Below, in pieces: positions 1-6,685 of a DNA stretch of 40,610 nt. A program made the position numbers and the translations under genes. The notes under the pieces are model-generated. The model had not been told where the DNA came from. It made no database searches and worked only from the letters and a program-made list of their open reading frames with translations. Source of the stretch: a virus; IMG/VR virus record IMGVR_UViG_3300012000_000047, positions 1 through 40,610 of that record. The stretch is one strand, 5' to 3'. Numbering within the stretch: the stretch's first letter is position 1; every line of letters begins with the position of its first letter.

Positions 1-1
1 A

Positions 2-199
2 CGGGAGGGTCCCCCGCCGGACCGGGGCCCGCCGAAGACCGGGAGCCAGATCGCTCGCGAGCATCGCGAGGCCCTGCGGCTGCTGCGTGATATCGCGTGG
101 GCAGCGTCCCTGGGGTCGGAGTATCGTGGCGCCCGAATGTCCGCCCTGCTCGACGCGGTAGACAACGCGGAAGCATGGCTGGAGGTCATCGACGAATAA
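2..199 (+). CDS. 3' end of an unrecognised gene (truncated by window edge)
   Basis: The gene enters from outside the window and no start is visible. Sixty-five residues are readable before the TAA. They begin with a Pro/Gly/Arg-rich stretch, continue into a helical, Leu/Arg-rich segment (EHREALRLLRDIAWAA) and end in an acidic tail (WLEVIDE). The stop overlaps the ATG of the next gene (TAATG), as in the rest of this tightly packed early cluster. I do not recognise the family. The frame was chosen because it is open from the window edge and leads directly into the next start. Confidence 0.6.
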   Translation, partial: REGPPPDRGPPKTGSQIAREHREALRLLRDIAWAASLGSEYRGARMSALLDAVDNAEAWLEVIDE

Positions 200-318
200 T
201 GAGACTGCTAATAGCAAGAGTGCTTTACGGGATCGCGGCCTGCCTTGCGATCCCAGCGATGGCAATCGCGTTTGCGGCAGAGAAACTGAGCGACTACTCA
301 GACGAGATAAGAAGATGA
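199..318 (+). CDS. 39-residue single-pass membrane peptide
   Basis: This tiny protein has a basic N-terminus (MRLLIARV), one hydrophobic segment at about residues 8-26 (YGIAACLAIPAMAIAFA) and a charged tail (EKLSDYSDEIRR). It fits a small inner-membrane protein or an uncleaved signal anchor. The ATG overlaps the preceding TAA, and its TGA overlaps the ATG of the ADP-ribosyltransferase-like gene (ATGA), so the two are probably translationally coupled. Function unknown. An in-frame upstream start at 97 exists but would overlap the partial gene completely. Confidence 0.5.
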   Translation: MRLLIARVLYGIAACLAIPAMAIAFAAEKLSDYSDEIRR

Positions 319-1007
319 GAACCCTCTATCACGGAACCAGCGAGCGGCACCTGGACTCGATCCTCCGCGAGGGCATCAAGCCTCGCGGGCGGAGGCGAGG
401 CAACTGGAAGTCGTATCCGTCGATTCCGGGCCACGTTTACCTGACGAGCGCCTATGCGGGCTACTTCGCGACCGTCGCCGCCAAGAAGGGCGAGCGGGCT
501 CTGATCGTCGAGGTCTGCCTGGAGGACGACTCTCGGCTCTACCCCGACGAGGACTTCATCGCTCAGGCCCTGGCGGCCGGCAACAACCGGCCGATCGACG
601 ACTACCACGGCGAGGTCTCGGCGACGATCGCCTACTACCGAGATCACGTCCAGGCGAGCCTCGACGGCCTGGGCAACGTCAGCCACGGTGGCGTGGTTCC
701 GCCGGCGGCGATCTCGCGGTACGTCCTGGTCGATACGAAGAAGCAACTCGACGTCATCGTGCTGGCTCTCGACCCAACAATCTCGCTGCTCAACTACAAG
801 TTTTGCGGCGAGCGATACCGGTCGATCAACTCATGGCTGTTCGGCGACCGCAGCGACTTCTCGCTGGGGTTCGCTGGGCAGGACAACGACTCATACATCT
901 CCCTGCTGGAGCGGTCGCAGGAGGGCTACCGAGATCATGTCGCGAAGATGTTCGCGAACCGAGACGGCATCGATGTCGTCAACGTCCGGAAGGCGGTGTC
1001 CGCATGA
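315..1007 (+). CDS. ADP-ribosyltransferase-like protein (Tpt1/PARP-fold)
   Basis: The 230-residue protein opens with LYHGTSERHLDSILREGI (residues 4-21), the first signature of the ADP-ribosyltransferase fold: a catalytic His followed by Gly-Thr and a helix ending in GI. It is followed by HVYLTSAYAGYFA (about 41-53), which matches the second strand carrying the conserved Tyr. The segment PDEDFIAQA (about 77-85) is conserved in phage relatives I remember. The family transfers ADP-ribose from NAD, or removes RNA 2'-phosphate in the Tpt1/KptA branch; which applies here cannot be told. The C-terminal half (about 130-230) is unassigned. It overlaps both neighbours by ATGA. A role in modifying host components early in infection is inference. 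Confidence 0.65.
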   Translation: MRTLYHGTSERHLDSILREGIKPRGRRRGNWKSYPSIPGHVYLTSAYAGYFATVAAKKGERALIVEVCLEDDSRLYPDEDFIAQALAAGNNRPIDDYHGEVSATIAYYRDHVQASLDGLGNVSHGGVVPPAAISRYVLVDTKKQLDVIVLALDPTISLLNYKFCGERYRSINSWLFGDRSDFSLGFAGQDNDSYISLLERSQEGYRDHVAKMFANRDGIDVVNVRKAVSA

Positions 1008-1486
1008 CCGAGACCATCATCGTCAACGGCGAACCGCACCAGATCGAAGCGAAGCGGGCGACGCTCGTCTTCAACGCCGGCGGCGATCGCATCCAGTACC
1101 CAGGCCGCGTGATGATCACGGCCGAGATGTCGCTGAACCGCTACCGGGAGATCGACGAGATCGACCAGTTCGCGGCGGCGATGTTCGAGATGGTCATCCC
1201 AGACTTCGGCCGCCAAGTCTGCAAGGCAGAACTCGACCAGTGCAGCGACGGGCTCCAGCAACTTGCCGGCCTGCTGTCGCTGACGGTCTGGCTGCTGTCG
1301 AGAAAGCACTCGATCGGATGGTCGTACCCGGAGAGCGGGCTCCATCCGAAGTATCAAGCCAACCTCGCCGACGTGATCATCATGCTCACGGACGGCGAGG
1401 CAATCGGGAAGTTCGTCAGGAGAGTTGCCGCAAACACTTGTCGCGTTGACAAGTCTGGGCACGGCAACGCAGACATCGGAGGTTGA
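1004..1486 (+). CDS. Hypothetical early protein (160 aa)
   Basis: The ATG overlaps the preceding TGA. The protein starts with a beta-like stretch (TETIIVNGEPHQIE), has a middle segment rich in alternating charged and hydrophobic residues, and a Leu-rich stretch around residues 88-104 (LQQLAGLLSLTVWLLS) that is too interrupted to call a membrane helix. I recognise no family. The start of its sequence resembles small phage proteins whose N-terminus is a short beta-hairpin. Its 3' end contains a 7-bp inverted repeat that may belong to the next gene's control region. Confidence 0.5.
   Translation: MTETIIVNGEPHQIEAKRATLVFNAGGDRIQYPGRVMITAEMSLNRYREIDEIDQFAAAMFEMVIPDFGRQVCKAELDQCSDGLQQLAGLLSLTVWLLSRKHSIGWSYPESGLHPKYQANLADVIIMLTDGEAIGKFVRRVAANTCRVDKSGHGNADIGG
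1436..1454. promoter_or_regulatory. Inverted repeat ACTTGTC-N5-GACAAGT, possible operator
   Basis: A perfect 7-bp inverted repeat with a 5-nt spacer lies 34 bp upstream of the start of the helix-turn-helix protein at 1488. A TTGACA hexamer (1446-1451) overlaps its right arm. The position suits a binding site for that DNA-binding protein, but this is inference; the repeat also sits inside the end of the preceding coding sequence. Confidence 0.3.
1452..1469 (+). promoter_or_regulatory. Early 18-bp junction motif, copy 1
   Basis: AGTCTGGG-CACGG-CAACG matches the pattern WGTNYGGR-N5-NAAYS seen at seven gene junctions. It lies between the inverted repeat and the start at 1488. This copy deviates from the best copies (6649, 15112) at several positions. 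Confidence 0.3.
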
Positions 1487-1487
1487 C

Positions 1488-2048
1488 ATGGTTCGGACTG
1501 TGTATGTGTCGAGAGTGTTCCGCGTCGACGTCGAGTCGCAGCCGGAGGTCGTGGAGGAACTGCGGCGGCTCGCCGCCAGGGGGTTCGACGTGCTGGGGCC
1601 GATCGACTTGTCGCCCGTGGCGGCGGCGGAGCCGGAGCCTGAGCCTGAGCCGGAGCCGGAGCCGACGCCGAGGCCTCGCGAGGTCATCGACGAGTTGAAG
1701 CGACTCGGTCTGGGAACAGCCGGCGTCGCGGCCCTGGTTGGCGTCAGCGCCGGCGCGATCAGCAACTGGAAGAGCGGTCGTCACAACTGCGACCAGTCGC
1801 GGCTCGGGTGCCTGGAGCGTCTCCTGGATCGGGCGAAGAGCGGGAACCTCGACGGCCTCAAGGCTGAGGCTCGCGGCGCGAGGCGGGCGGTGCGGCTGGC
1901 ATCCGGCAAGCGGCGTCGCATCTATGCCGTCTCGGAGAGCCAGCGGGCGACGATGGTCGATCTGCGGTCGCGAGGCAGCAGTGTCTCGCAGATCGCCGAG
2001 GCGACCGGTCTCTCGGAGTCGTGCGTCAGGCGGAACTCGAAACTCTGA
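1488..2048 (+). CDS. DNA-binding protein with two helix-turn-helix segments and an EP-repeat linker
   Basis: The protein has 186 residues. Residues 1-47 form an alpha/beta-looking N-terminal part. Residues 48-59 are six Glu-Pro pairs encoded by a GAGCCK hexanucleotide repeat, a rigid linker. About 64-112 is a helix-turn-helix of the Cro/C1 type, where helix LGTAGVAALVGVS is followed by AGAISNWKSG. About 150-186 is a second HTH of the resolvase/MarR-like kind (ATMVDLRSRGSSVSQIAEATGLSESCVRRN). Probably an early regulator. The start ATG is preceded by GGAGG (1479-1483). The inverted repeat just upstream may be its own operator. Confidence 0.65.
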   Translation: MVRTVYVSRVFRVDVESQPEVVEELRRLAARGFDVLGPIDLSPVAAAEPEPEPEPEPEPTPRPREVIDELKRLGLGTAGVAALVGVSAGAISNWKSGRHNCDQSRLGCLERLLDRAKSGNLDGLKAEARGARRAVRLASGKRRRIYAVSESQRATMVDLRSRGSSVSQIAEATGLSESCVRRNSKL

Positions 2049-2055
2049 CGCCTTG

Positions 2056-2089
2056 GGCCGCCGGTCGCGAAAGTATGCGGCCGGCGGCC
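2056..2089 (+). terminator. Stable hairpin after the regulator gene
   Basis: GGCCGCCGG (2056-2064) pairs with CCGGCGGCC (2081-2089) over a 16-nt loop, 8 nt downstream of the regulator stop. No T-run follows, so it may be an RNA processing or attenuation structure rather than an intrinsic terminator. Confidence 0.3.
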
Positions 2090-2131
2090 ATAGGTAGGAT
2101 CACAACCACACCATCAAACAGGAGACATGAC

Positions 2132-2635
2132 ATGGGAGCAATCATCACACCGGAGGAGGCCTGCGCCCTGCTGACGGAACTCAACAATATCGCAGAGAGC
2201 GGCCTGCCGACGGCGAGCGAGTTTCGGAGGCATCTGGCGTCGGCCATCGTGAAACTCACGACGGCTCAGGACGGTATGCCGATCATCTACGAGCATCGCG
2301 GCGAGTGGTGGATTTGCATCAACGGCATGACGAAGCACGGCCCGTTCGAGAGCCGCAACCGCGCGGAGTTCTTCTGGGGAGTCGCCTGTCGGGACGACGA
2401 CGCGCAGTACGAGGTAGACTTCGCACACATGGTGCTGTCCCTCACGCCCAACGGCGAGGCCTGGACGGACTCAAGGTCTGGAATGCGGTTTCGGCTCGAC
2501 AAGCAAGCGAAGTCCATGACGATCGAAGACGACTCGATCGTCGACGGCGAGAGGCTCGCCGTGCTGCGGGATCGGTTCTGGATCGTGGGATATTCGATCG
2601 CCAGCGAAGAGGAGGTGAGCAGTGGAAAACTATGA
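2132..2635 (+). CDS. Hypothetical protein (167 aa)
   Basis: The start is supported by AGGAGA at 2120-2125. The N-terminal part (PEEACALLTELNNIAESGLPTAS) looks helical. The middle contains EWWICINGMTKHGPFESRNRAEFFW, an aromatic-rich beta segment, and the C-terminus has DRFWIVGYSIAS. It has no family I can name. It shares a 14-nt overlap with the next gene, so the pair is probably one transcription unit. Confidence 0.5.
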   Translation: MGAIITPEEACALLTELNNIAESGLPTASEFRRHLASAIVKLTTAQDGMPIIYEHRGEWWICINGMTKHGPFESRNRAEFFWGVACRDDDAQYEVDFAHMVLSLTPNGEAWTDSRSGMRFRLDKQAKSMTIEDDSIVDGERLAVLRDRFWIVGYSIASEEEVSSGKL

Positions 2636-2876
2636 GTGTCGCAGGAAGGTCTATCTGCCGTACGCGATCGCTGAGAAGCACCTGTTCGGCCGAGACGACT
2701 GCGGAAAGTGGCTGCCATACATGAGCGGCCGACGGGCGATCTGCGTCGCGACGAAGGCCGAGGCGGCGAGGTCGTTTGCCGTCCTGCTCGATTCAGGAGA
2801 CCCGGAGGCCACCGAGGCGGCGAGAGAGTCGCAGGATCGATTGCGTGAGTTTGCCGGCGATTGGCCGACCTCGTAA
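2622..2876 (+). CDS. Small hypothetical protein (84 aa), GTG start
   Basis: Starts with GTG preceded by GAGGAG at 2609-2614 inside the upstream gene. The product is MENYECRRKVYLPYAIAEKH... with an RxAICVATKAEAARSFAVLL segment at about residues 36-55 and an acidic helical tail. It is mixed alpha/beta and soluble. I recognise no family. The overlap with the upstream gene suggests coupled translation. Confidence 0.45.
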   Translation: MENYECRRKVYLPYAIAEKHLFGRDDCGKWLPYMSGRRAICVATKAEAARSFAVLLDSGDPEATEAARESQDRLREFAGDWPTS

Positions 2877-2922
2877 GAATACTCCGGTCAGTCATCCATC
2901 ATCCATCAACGGAGAGCCAAGC

Positions 2923-3192
2923 ATGAAGAAGAAAGCAGTCACCACAGAGGAAAAGGTCATAGTCATCCCCAAGAACGTGAACCCGATCCCATCCAGGGTC
3001 GCGGCGAGCATCCTGCAATGCTCGATGGGCCACGTCCGCTGGCTGCGGAGAAACGGACGGCTCAAGAGTTGGAAACTCTCGGGGCGGTATACGATGCTCG
3101 ACCGCAAGGAGGTCGAGGCCCTGGCGAAGGCGAAGGCCAAGCAGGAGACAAGGCTCGGGGCTCCCTCCAAGGGGTTCCAGCCGGATACCTGA
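2923..3192 (+). CDS. Excisionase/MerR-type winged-helix DNA-binding protein
   Basis: Residues about 24-68 read IPSRVAASILQCSMGHVRWL, then RRNGRLKSWKLSGRYTMLDRKEVEALA. This is the layout of the helix-turn-helix 17 / excisionase family: helix-turn-helix, a wing with a basic NGRLKSWKLSGRY hairpin and a final helix starting with D/EVEA. Length (89 aa) is typical. The Lys-rich N-terminal arm (MKKKAVTTEEK) is extra. It may direct an integrase or act as a small regulator; no integrase is present in the window. Weak ribosome site GGAGAG (2911-2916). Confidence 0.65.
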   Translation: MKKKAVTTEEKVIVIPKNVNPIPSRVAASILQCSMGHVRWLRRNGRLKSWKLSGRYTMLDRKEVEALAKAKAKQETRLGAPSKGFQPDT

Positions 3193-3247
3193 TTTTCTCA
3201 CGGAACCAAGTGTCCAACTGGCGATTTCCCCGAGAAAAACCGACGAT

Positions 3248-3275
3248 TTGCCTTTTGGCCGACGTCGGTTATTCT
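3248..3275 (+). promoter_or_regulatory. Candidate sigma70-like promoter with a palindrome in the spacer
   Basis: TTGCCT (3248-3253) and TATTCT (3270-3275) are 16 bp apart in the 120-bp gap between the excisionase-like gene and the gene at 3313. The spacer contains the 10-bp palindrome CCGACGTCGG (3259-3268), which could be an operator. Each hexamer matches consensus at only four of six positions. Confidence 0.3.
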
Positions 3276-3312
3276 TGGGGTGTCGCCGAAAACCCCTCAG
3301 GAGCCCAACCCA

Positions 3313-4227
3313 ATGCCCGCCACCGCAAACCGCCGCACCGACGTTCACGCCCCAGCCGCCGGCGGCTTCGACCCGGCCGCCTACCGTCTGGTCGGCTGCT
3401 ACGACTCCGGATGCCCGCTCTCGAACCTCGAACTCGCTGAGGTTCGCACCCAGTTGTCCGGAGACGGATACCAACTCGGCGCTGGCAGCGGCTGCCAGTG
3501 CGGCCACTGCGGCACCGCGATCCGCTACTCGGCGTTGCTCGCCCGCGACGACGTCCGCGAGTACATCCACGTCGGCGAGGTCTGCCTCGACAACCGCTTC
3601 CGGGGCCTGACCAAGGCCGAGTTCAAGCGGCTCCGCGAGACCGCCCGCCTCAACCGCGAGCGGGCCACGTTCGAGGAGCGGGTCGATGCCCTGGTCGAGC
3701 AGCACCCGCACCTTCAGCGGCTGCTCAACAACGACGATGTCGTGCGGGGCTCGTCTTTCCTGGCGGACGTCCGCCGCAAGTTCGTCGAGTCTGGCCGCCT
3801 GACCGACAACCAGATCGCCGCCGTCAAGCGGGCCTTCGAGGGCGAGGAGCGTCGCCAGCAGTGGGCCAAGGAGCGGGCCGAGCGGCAGGCCAAGTTCGCC
3901 GCCGAGAAGGCTGCCCTCCAGGCCGCCGGTGTCCAGGCCCCCGAGGGCCGCGTCGAGGTCGAGGGGGAGATCGTCTCGGTCAAGTGGCACGAATCGAACA
4001 TCGGCTACGGCTACGGGCGGCGGTCGGCTGGGGCCTACAAGATCGTGGTCAAGACCGACGCCGGCTGGTCGTGCTGGGCCACGCTGCCGAGCGAACTCGC
4101 CGCCGAGGGTGCTGCCACCGCGAAGGGCCGTCGCATCCAGTTCACGGCGACCCTGACTCGGTCTGACCGCGATCCGACGTTCGCGTTCGGCAAGCGTCCC
4201 ACCCACGCCTCGTTCCTCAACTCCTGA
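3313..4227 (+). CDS. Zinc-binding protein with C-terminal OB-like domain
   Basis: The 304-residue protein has a zinc-ribbon motif CQCGHCG with a later VCLDNRF (about residues 59-92), matching phage proteins that I remember with C-x-C-x-H-C-G followed by a GE-CLDNRF strand. A charged, coiled-coil-like helix follows (about 110-210, rich in E/R/K/A). The last 90 residues (VEVEGEIVSVK... through FTATLTRSDRDPTFAFGKRPTHA) look like an OB-type beta barrel. Nucleic-acid binding is inferred. ATG 3313 was chosen because CAGGAG lies 9 nt upstream; a GTG at 3280 would add 11 residues. Confidence 0.55.
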   Translation: MPATANRRTDVHAPAAGGFDPAAYRLVGCYDSGCPLSNLELAEVRTQLSGDGYQLGAGSGCQCGHCGTAIRYSALLARDDVREYIHVGEVCLDNRFRGLTKAEFKRLRETARLNRERATFEERVDALVEQHPHLQRLLNNDDVVRGSSFLADVRRKFVESGRLTDNQIAAVKRAFEGEERRQQWAKERAERQAKFAAEKAALQAAGVQAPEGRVEVEGEIVSVKWHESNIGYGYGRRSAGAYKIVVKTDAGWSCWATLPSELAAEGAATAKGRRIQFTATLTRSDRDPTFAFGKRPTHASFLNS

Positions 4228-4231
4228 GACT

Positions 4232-4249
4232 TGTACGGAGACACCAACC
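4232..4249 (+). promoter_or_regulatory. Early 18-bp junction motif, copy 2
   Basis: TGTACGGA-GACAC-CAACC fills almost the whole 23-bp gap before the ATG at 4251. The middle pentamer is shifted relative to the better copies. Confidence 0.3.
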
Positions 4250-4250
4250 C

Positions 4251-4718
4251 ATGCAGACATTCCTGCCACTGCCGTCATTCGGCGACTCGGCTCGATCGCT
4301 CGACGATCGACGCCTGGGGAAGCAGCGGGTCGAGGCCAAGCAAGTCTTGATCGCTCTCGGCATCGACGTCGGCGAGCATCGAGGCAACCCGCAGAGCCGG
4401 TGGCGGCATCATCCCGCCGTCCGGATGTGGCGAGGCTTCGAGCGGTGCTTGGCTCACTACGCGATGAGCGTCTGTGAGGAGTGGCGACGTCGAGGCTTCC
4501 GCGACTCGCTGCTCGATCAGTTCGAGAAGGCCAGTCGCGACATCCTGCTGGGCTACTGCGAGGTCTCGCCGTCGAGCGCCTTCGGAACGCCGCAGTGGCT
4601 GGGAGACGACGCCGTCCACGCCTCGCACCGCAGCAACCTGATCCGCAAGAACCCTGAGTTTTACGGGCAGTACGGCTGGGCCGAGCCGCACGACTTGCCC
4701 TACATCTGGCCGACCTGA
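4251..4718 (+). CDS. Pyrimidine-dimer DNA glycosylase-like protein (MSMEG_6728 type)
   Basis: The N-terminus MQTFLPLPSFGDSARSLDD is followed by RRLGKQRVEAKQVL, HHPAVRMWRGFE and the late block ASHRSNLIRKNPEFYGQYGW. This order matches the family annotated as pyrimidine dimer DNA glycosylase / MSMEG_6728, relatives of T4 endonuclease V, which excise UV-damaged bases. At 155 residues it is near the usual length. The essential N-terminal residue of T4 EndoV is a Thr after Met removal; here it is Gln, so enzymatic identity is uncertain. It may protect phage DNA or act as a nicking enzyme. Only the early 18-bp motif separates it from the upstream gene. Confidence 0.7.
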   Translation: MQTFLPLPSFGDSARSLDDRRLGKQRVEAKQVLIALGIDVGEHRGNPQSRWRHHPAVRMWRGFERCLAHYAMSVCEEWRRRGFRDSLLDQFEKASRDILLGYCEVSPSSAFGTPQWLGDDAVHASHRSNLIRKNPEFYGQYGWAEPHDLPYIWPT

Positions 4719-4729
4719 GGAGAGAGACC

Positions 4730-5128
4730 ATGACCAAGATCACCATCGAGATCAACGACGTCCTGCCCGGCTGCGTCGAGAACGCGATCGAACAGGTCAA
4801 AGACTTGCTCAAGGACTACGTCCGTCGCGAGGAGCCGGACGAGTTGCCGTGCCTGCACAACGACCTGGACTACAGCGGCGACGTCCACAGCATCATCGAC
4901 GGCGAGGTGCCACACAGGACATCCGACATCGAGGCCGCGTGGTTTCTTCACGGCCGCGACCTGGAGGAGGCGTACGACACGGCCGGCATCGGCGGGAACC
5001 CTCGCGACGGCCAGGGCGCGACGGCCATCTACTGCTACATCGAGCAGAAGGTGTGCGAGTGGTATCACGACCACGCGGGGGAAGTGTTCGAGGAAGTGAC
5101 CAGCAGCAACAAGGAGGGCGAAGCATGA
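4730..5128 (+). CDS. Hypothetical acidic protein (132 aa)
   Basis: Has a strong ribosome site (GAGGAGAGAG before ATG 4730). It begins with a beta strand (TKITIEINDVL), then a helix (ENAIEQVKDLLKDYVRRE). Cys and aromatic residues occur in the second half (AIYCYIEQKVCEWYHDHAGEVFEEV). No known domain is recognised. It overlaps the next gene by 4 nt (ATGA), suggesting one operon. Confidence 0.5.
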   Translation: MTKITIEINDVLPGCVENAIEQVKDLLKDYVRREEPDELPCLHNDLDYSGDVHSIIDGEVPHRTSDIEAAWFLHGRDLEEAYDTAGIGGNPRDGQGATAIYCYIEQKVCEWYHDHAGEVFEEVTSSNKEGEA

Positions 5129-5430
5129 ACAAGATCGACATCAACGAGGAAGAGGGATACATCCTGACGGTTGGGGTGCTGCTCAAGTCTCTCAAGAGGT
5201 TCGGGTGGTCTGCGGCCGAGGTCGAGCAGGTGCAGCAGGCGATTCACCTGACTGTGCTGGAGGCCATCGACAAGACTCGCGAGGTAGTCAGGAAGGAACT
5301 CGCCGCCTACACGGCCCAGTACGGGTTCGACGAGACGGCGTTGTTCGGTCTGGCGAGAACGGAGTACGCACTGCGGGGCATCGAGATCGCGAGCGAACTG
5401 CATCGCAAGCGGCTCCAGGCCTGCAACTAG
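5125..5430 (+). CDS. Small helical protein, paralogue of the next gene (101 aa)
   Basis: An all-helical, charged protein with AAGGAGG at 5111-5117. It aligns over its whole length with the downstream gene at 5446: both have LKxxGWSxxE near residue 25-35, a middle acidic helix, a segment of the form FDETALFGLA / ILTEANLTIAL, and end with LHRKR / LHRRR. The two are therefore a tandem duplication that has diverged strongly. Function unknown. Confidence 0.5.
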   Translation: MNKIDINEEEGYILTVGVLLKSLKRFGWSAAEVEQVQQAIHLTVLEAIDKTREVVRKELAAYTAQYGFDETALFGLARTEYALRGIEIASELHRKRLQACN

Positions 5431-5445
5431 AGAAAGGAGTAGATC

Positions 5446-5745
5446 GTGTCCCTGAACATGGACGGAATCTTTGACCTGATGTGCGCGTGCGCGGCGCGTC
5501 GGCTCAAGGGCCACGGCTGGAGCCACGACGAGGCTCAAGCGGTGACGAGGGTCTTGGCAGATAGCCTGCGGGCAGCCATTCCCCGAATCATTGACGAGGA
5601 GTTGCCCGAGGCTGCGGTCGGCATGGAGGAGAACGGAATCCTGACGGAAGCGAACCTGACAATTGCGTTGACGTCCCTGGCGGCGATCGGGGCTGTCGAT
5701 GTTGTGGACAAACTTCATCGCCGACGGGTTGCGGAACGCAACTAG
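5446..5745 (+). CDS. Small helical protein, paralogue of the upstream gene (99 aa)
   Basis: GTG start at 5446 is favoured by AAAGGAG at 5433-5439; an ATG at 5458 is also possible. The sequence carries LKGHGWSHDEAQAVTRVLADSL and ends VDKLHRRRVAERN, matching the pattern of the gene at 5125. It terminates at TAG, which is one of several normal TAG stops in the window. Function unknown. Confidence 0.5.
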   Translation: MSLNMDGIFDLMCACAARRLKGHGWSHDEAQAVTRVLADSLRAAIPRIIDEELPEAAVGMEENGILTEANLTIALTSLAAIGAVDVVDKLHRRRVAERN

Positions 5746-5760
5746 AGAGAGGGGTGCATC

Positions 5761-6117
5761 ATGGCGAATCAGATTCTGGTCATTCATCCGTACTGGGACG
5801 AGGAGGGCAGTCTGGTGTTCGACGACGCGTCTGTCGGCCTGAGCCGAGAGCCGTTCGTCGCCGGAGCCGACGACGTGCTGCGAGAACTGGCGGCCCAGGT
5901 GGACGAGTCGTGTCGGCAGAGGTTCACGCTGCGGTTCTCGTCCGAGCCGTTCCCCGGTCATCAGACGGTGATCCGACGGACGCGGGCGGAGTTCGGCGGC
6001 AACTGGTACGTCGTCGAAGGCACGGGCCAGGAGGGTTGGCTCTGCCCGGCGTTGTACCGCTACTACCCGAAGGCCCCCGAGGCCCTGTACCTGGAGATCA
6101 AGCCACGCCAAGCATGA
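5761..6117 (+). CDS. DUF6717-like protein
   Basis: The sequence has the pattern I remember for DUF6717: an N-terminal IxVIHPYWDEEGSLVFDD, then VGLSREPFVAGADD, FTLRFSSEPFPG, GNWYVVEGTGQEGWLCPALYRYY and a short C-terminal strand. At 118 residues it is of the usual size. The family occurs in planctomycete genomes and phages as I recall it; its function is not known. The ribosome site is GAGAGAGGGG just before ATG 5761. Confidence 0.65.
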   Translation: MANQILVIHPYWDEEGSLVFDDASVGLSREPFVAGADDVLRELAAQVDESCRQRFTLRFSSEPFPGHQTVIRRTRAEFGGNWYVVEGTGQEGWLCPALYRYYPKAPEALYLEIKPRQA

Positions 6118-6208
6118 GGCCTGCCACGGACTCGAAGCGGCTTCCCATCCATCGATCGGCCGCGTGGCCCGCCAGCACCCAGAGTGGCGGACAGAAGTAA
6201 CCTGGGGA

Positions 6209-6277
6209 GGAGTCGTCGCTGCGGAGCCGGATACCATCCTCCGGCAGCGAAGGTCACGCAGCCGCAGCGGCGACTCC
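6209..6277 (+). ncRNA. Candidate structured RNA (three-way junction)
   Basis: In the 196-bp gene-free gap 6118-6313, GGAGTCGTCGCTGCGG (6209-6224) pairs with CCGCAGCGGCGACTCC (6262-6277): 16 bp with a single G.U. Inside, GCCGGA (6226-6231) pairs with TCCGGC (6240-6245) over an 8-nt loop, and GCG (6247-6249) can pair with CGC (6257-6259) over a 7-nt loop. Together these form a three-way junction. It lies 37 nt before the next start codon. It is not a tRNA (no T-arm consensus, no anticodon arm) and no T-run follows. Leader element, processing site or DNA-level structure are all possible. Confidence 0.4.
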
Positions 6278-6313
6278 GACAAAATCACCACCACCAGGAC
6301 AGGAGCCCAGGCC

Positions 6314-6646
6314 ATGAAGACTGAGAGACTTGAGACTTACCGAGTCAGCGAGCGAGTCCTGCTGTCGCGAGGCGACGTGTTCCGCGCAAGGGGAGGGCCG
6401 CTGTGGAAGTGCGACAACGGAACGAAGGTTCCACTCGCAGCGAAGGGGCCTTTCGTGTTCCAGGCGTACTGTCGTCGAGGGCAATGCGAGTGGGTCGAGG
6501 CGATCGACAAGGCCGGCGCTCACACGGTGCTGCACATCGCCGGTCGTCGGCGGCGCGCCTCTCCGCAGATCGTCACACGACCGTACGTCATCGTCGGCAA
6601 GAAGCGGCCGCCGAAGAAGGTTGACGCGAAGAAGGCCAAGGCTTAG
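6314..6646 (+). CDS. Basic hypothetical protein (110 aa)
   Basis: It begins MKTERLETYRVSERVLLSRGDVFRARGGP, which looks like a small beta-barrel entry (SH3/KOW-like), and includes Cys at CRRGQCEW. It ends in a Lys/Pro-rich tail (KKRPPKKVDAKKAKA), so nucleic-acid binding is plausible. It was acquired behind the structured gap 6118-6313. AGGACAGGAG precedes the ATG. The family is not recognised. Confidence 0.5.
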   Translation: MKTERLETYRVSERVLLSRGDVFRARGGPLWKCDNGTKVPLAAKGPFVFQAYCRRGQCEWVEAIDKAGAHTVLHIAGRRRRASPQIVTRPYVIVGKKRPPKKVDAKKAKA

Positions 6647-6648
6647 GT

Positions 6649-6666
6649 TGTCCGGACACGCAAACC
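6649..6666 (+). promoter_or_regulatory. Early 18-bp junction motif, copy 3
   Basis: TGTCCGGA-CACGC-AAACC lies in the 39-bp gap before 6686. It begins with the perfect palindrome TGTCCGGACA and differs from the copy at 15112 at only two of 18 positions. Confidence 0.4.
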
Positions 6667-6685
6667 CCGAGAGGAGACAGGAGCA

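Noticed and set aside
2899-4812. Long antisense frame (637 codons) and other long antisense frames such as 12599-13882
   Set aside because: They mirror recognisable + strand genes in GC-rich DNA, have Arg/Pro-rich composition and no domain match.
6209-6277. tRNA gene
   Set aside because: No TTCGA-type T-loop, anticodon arm or acceptor spacing; the 16-bp outer stem is too long.
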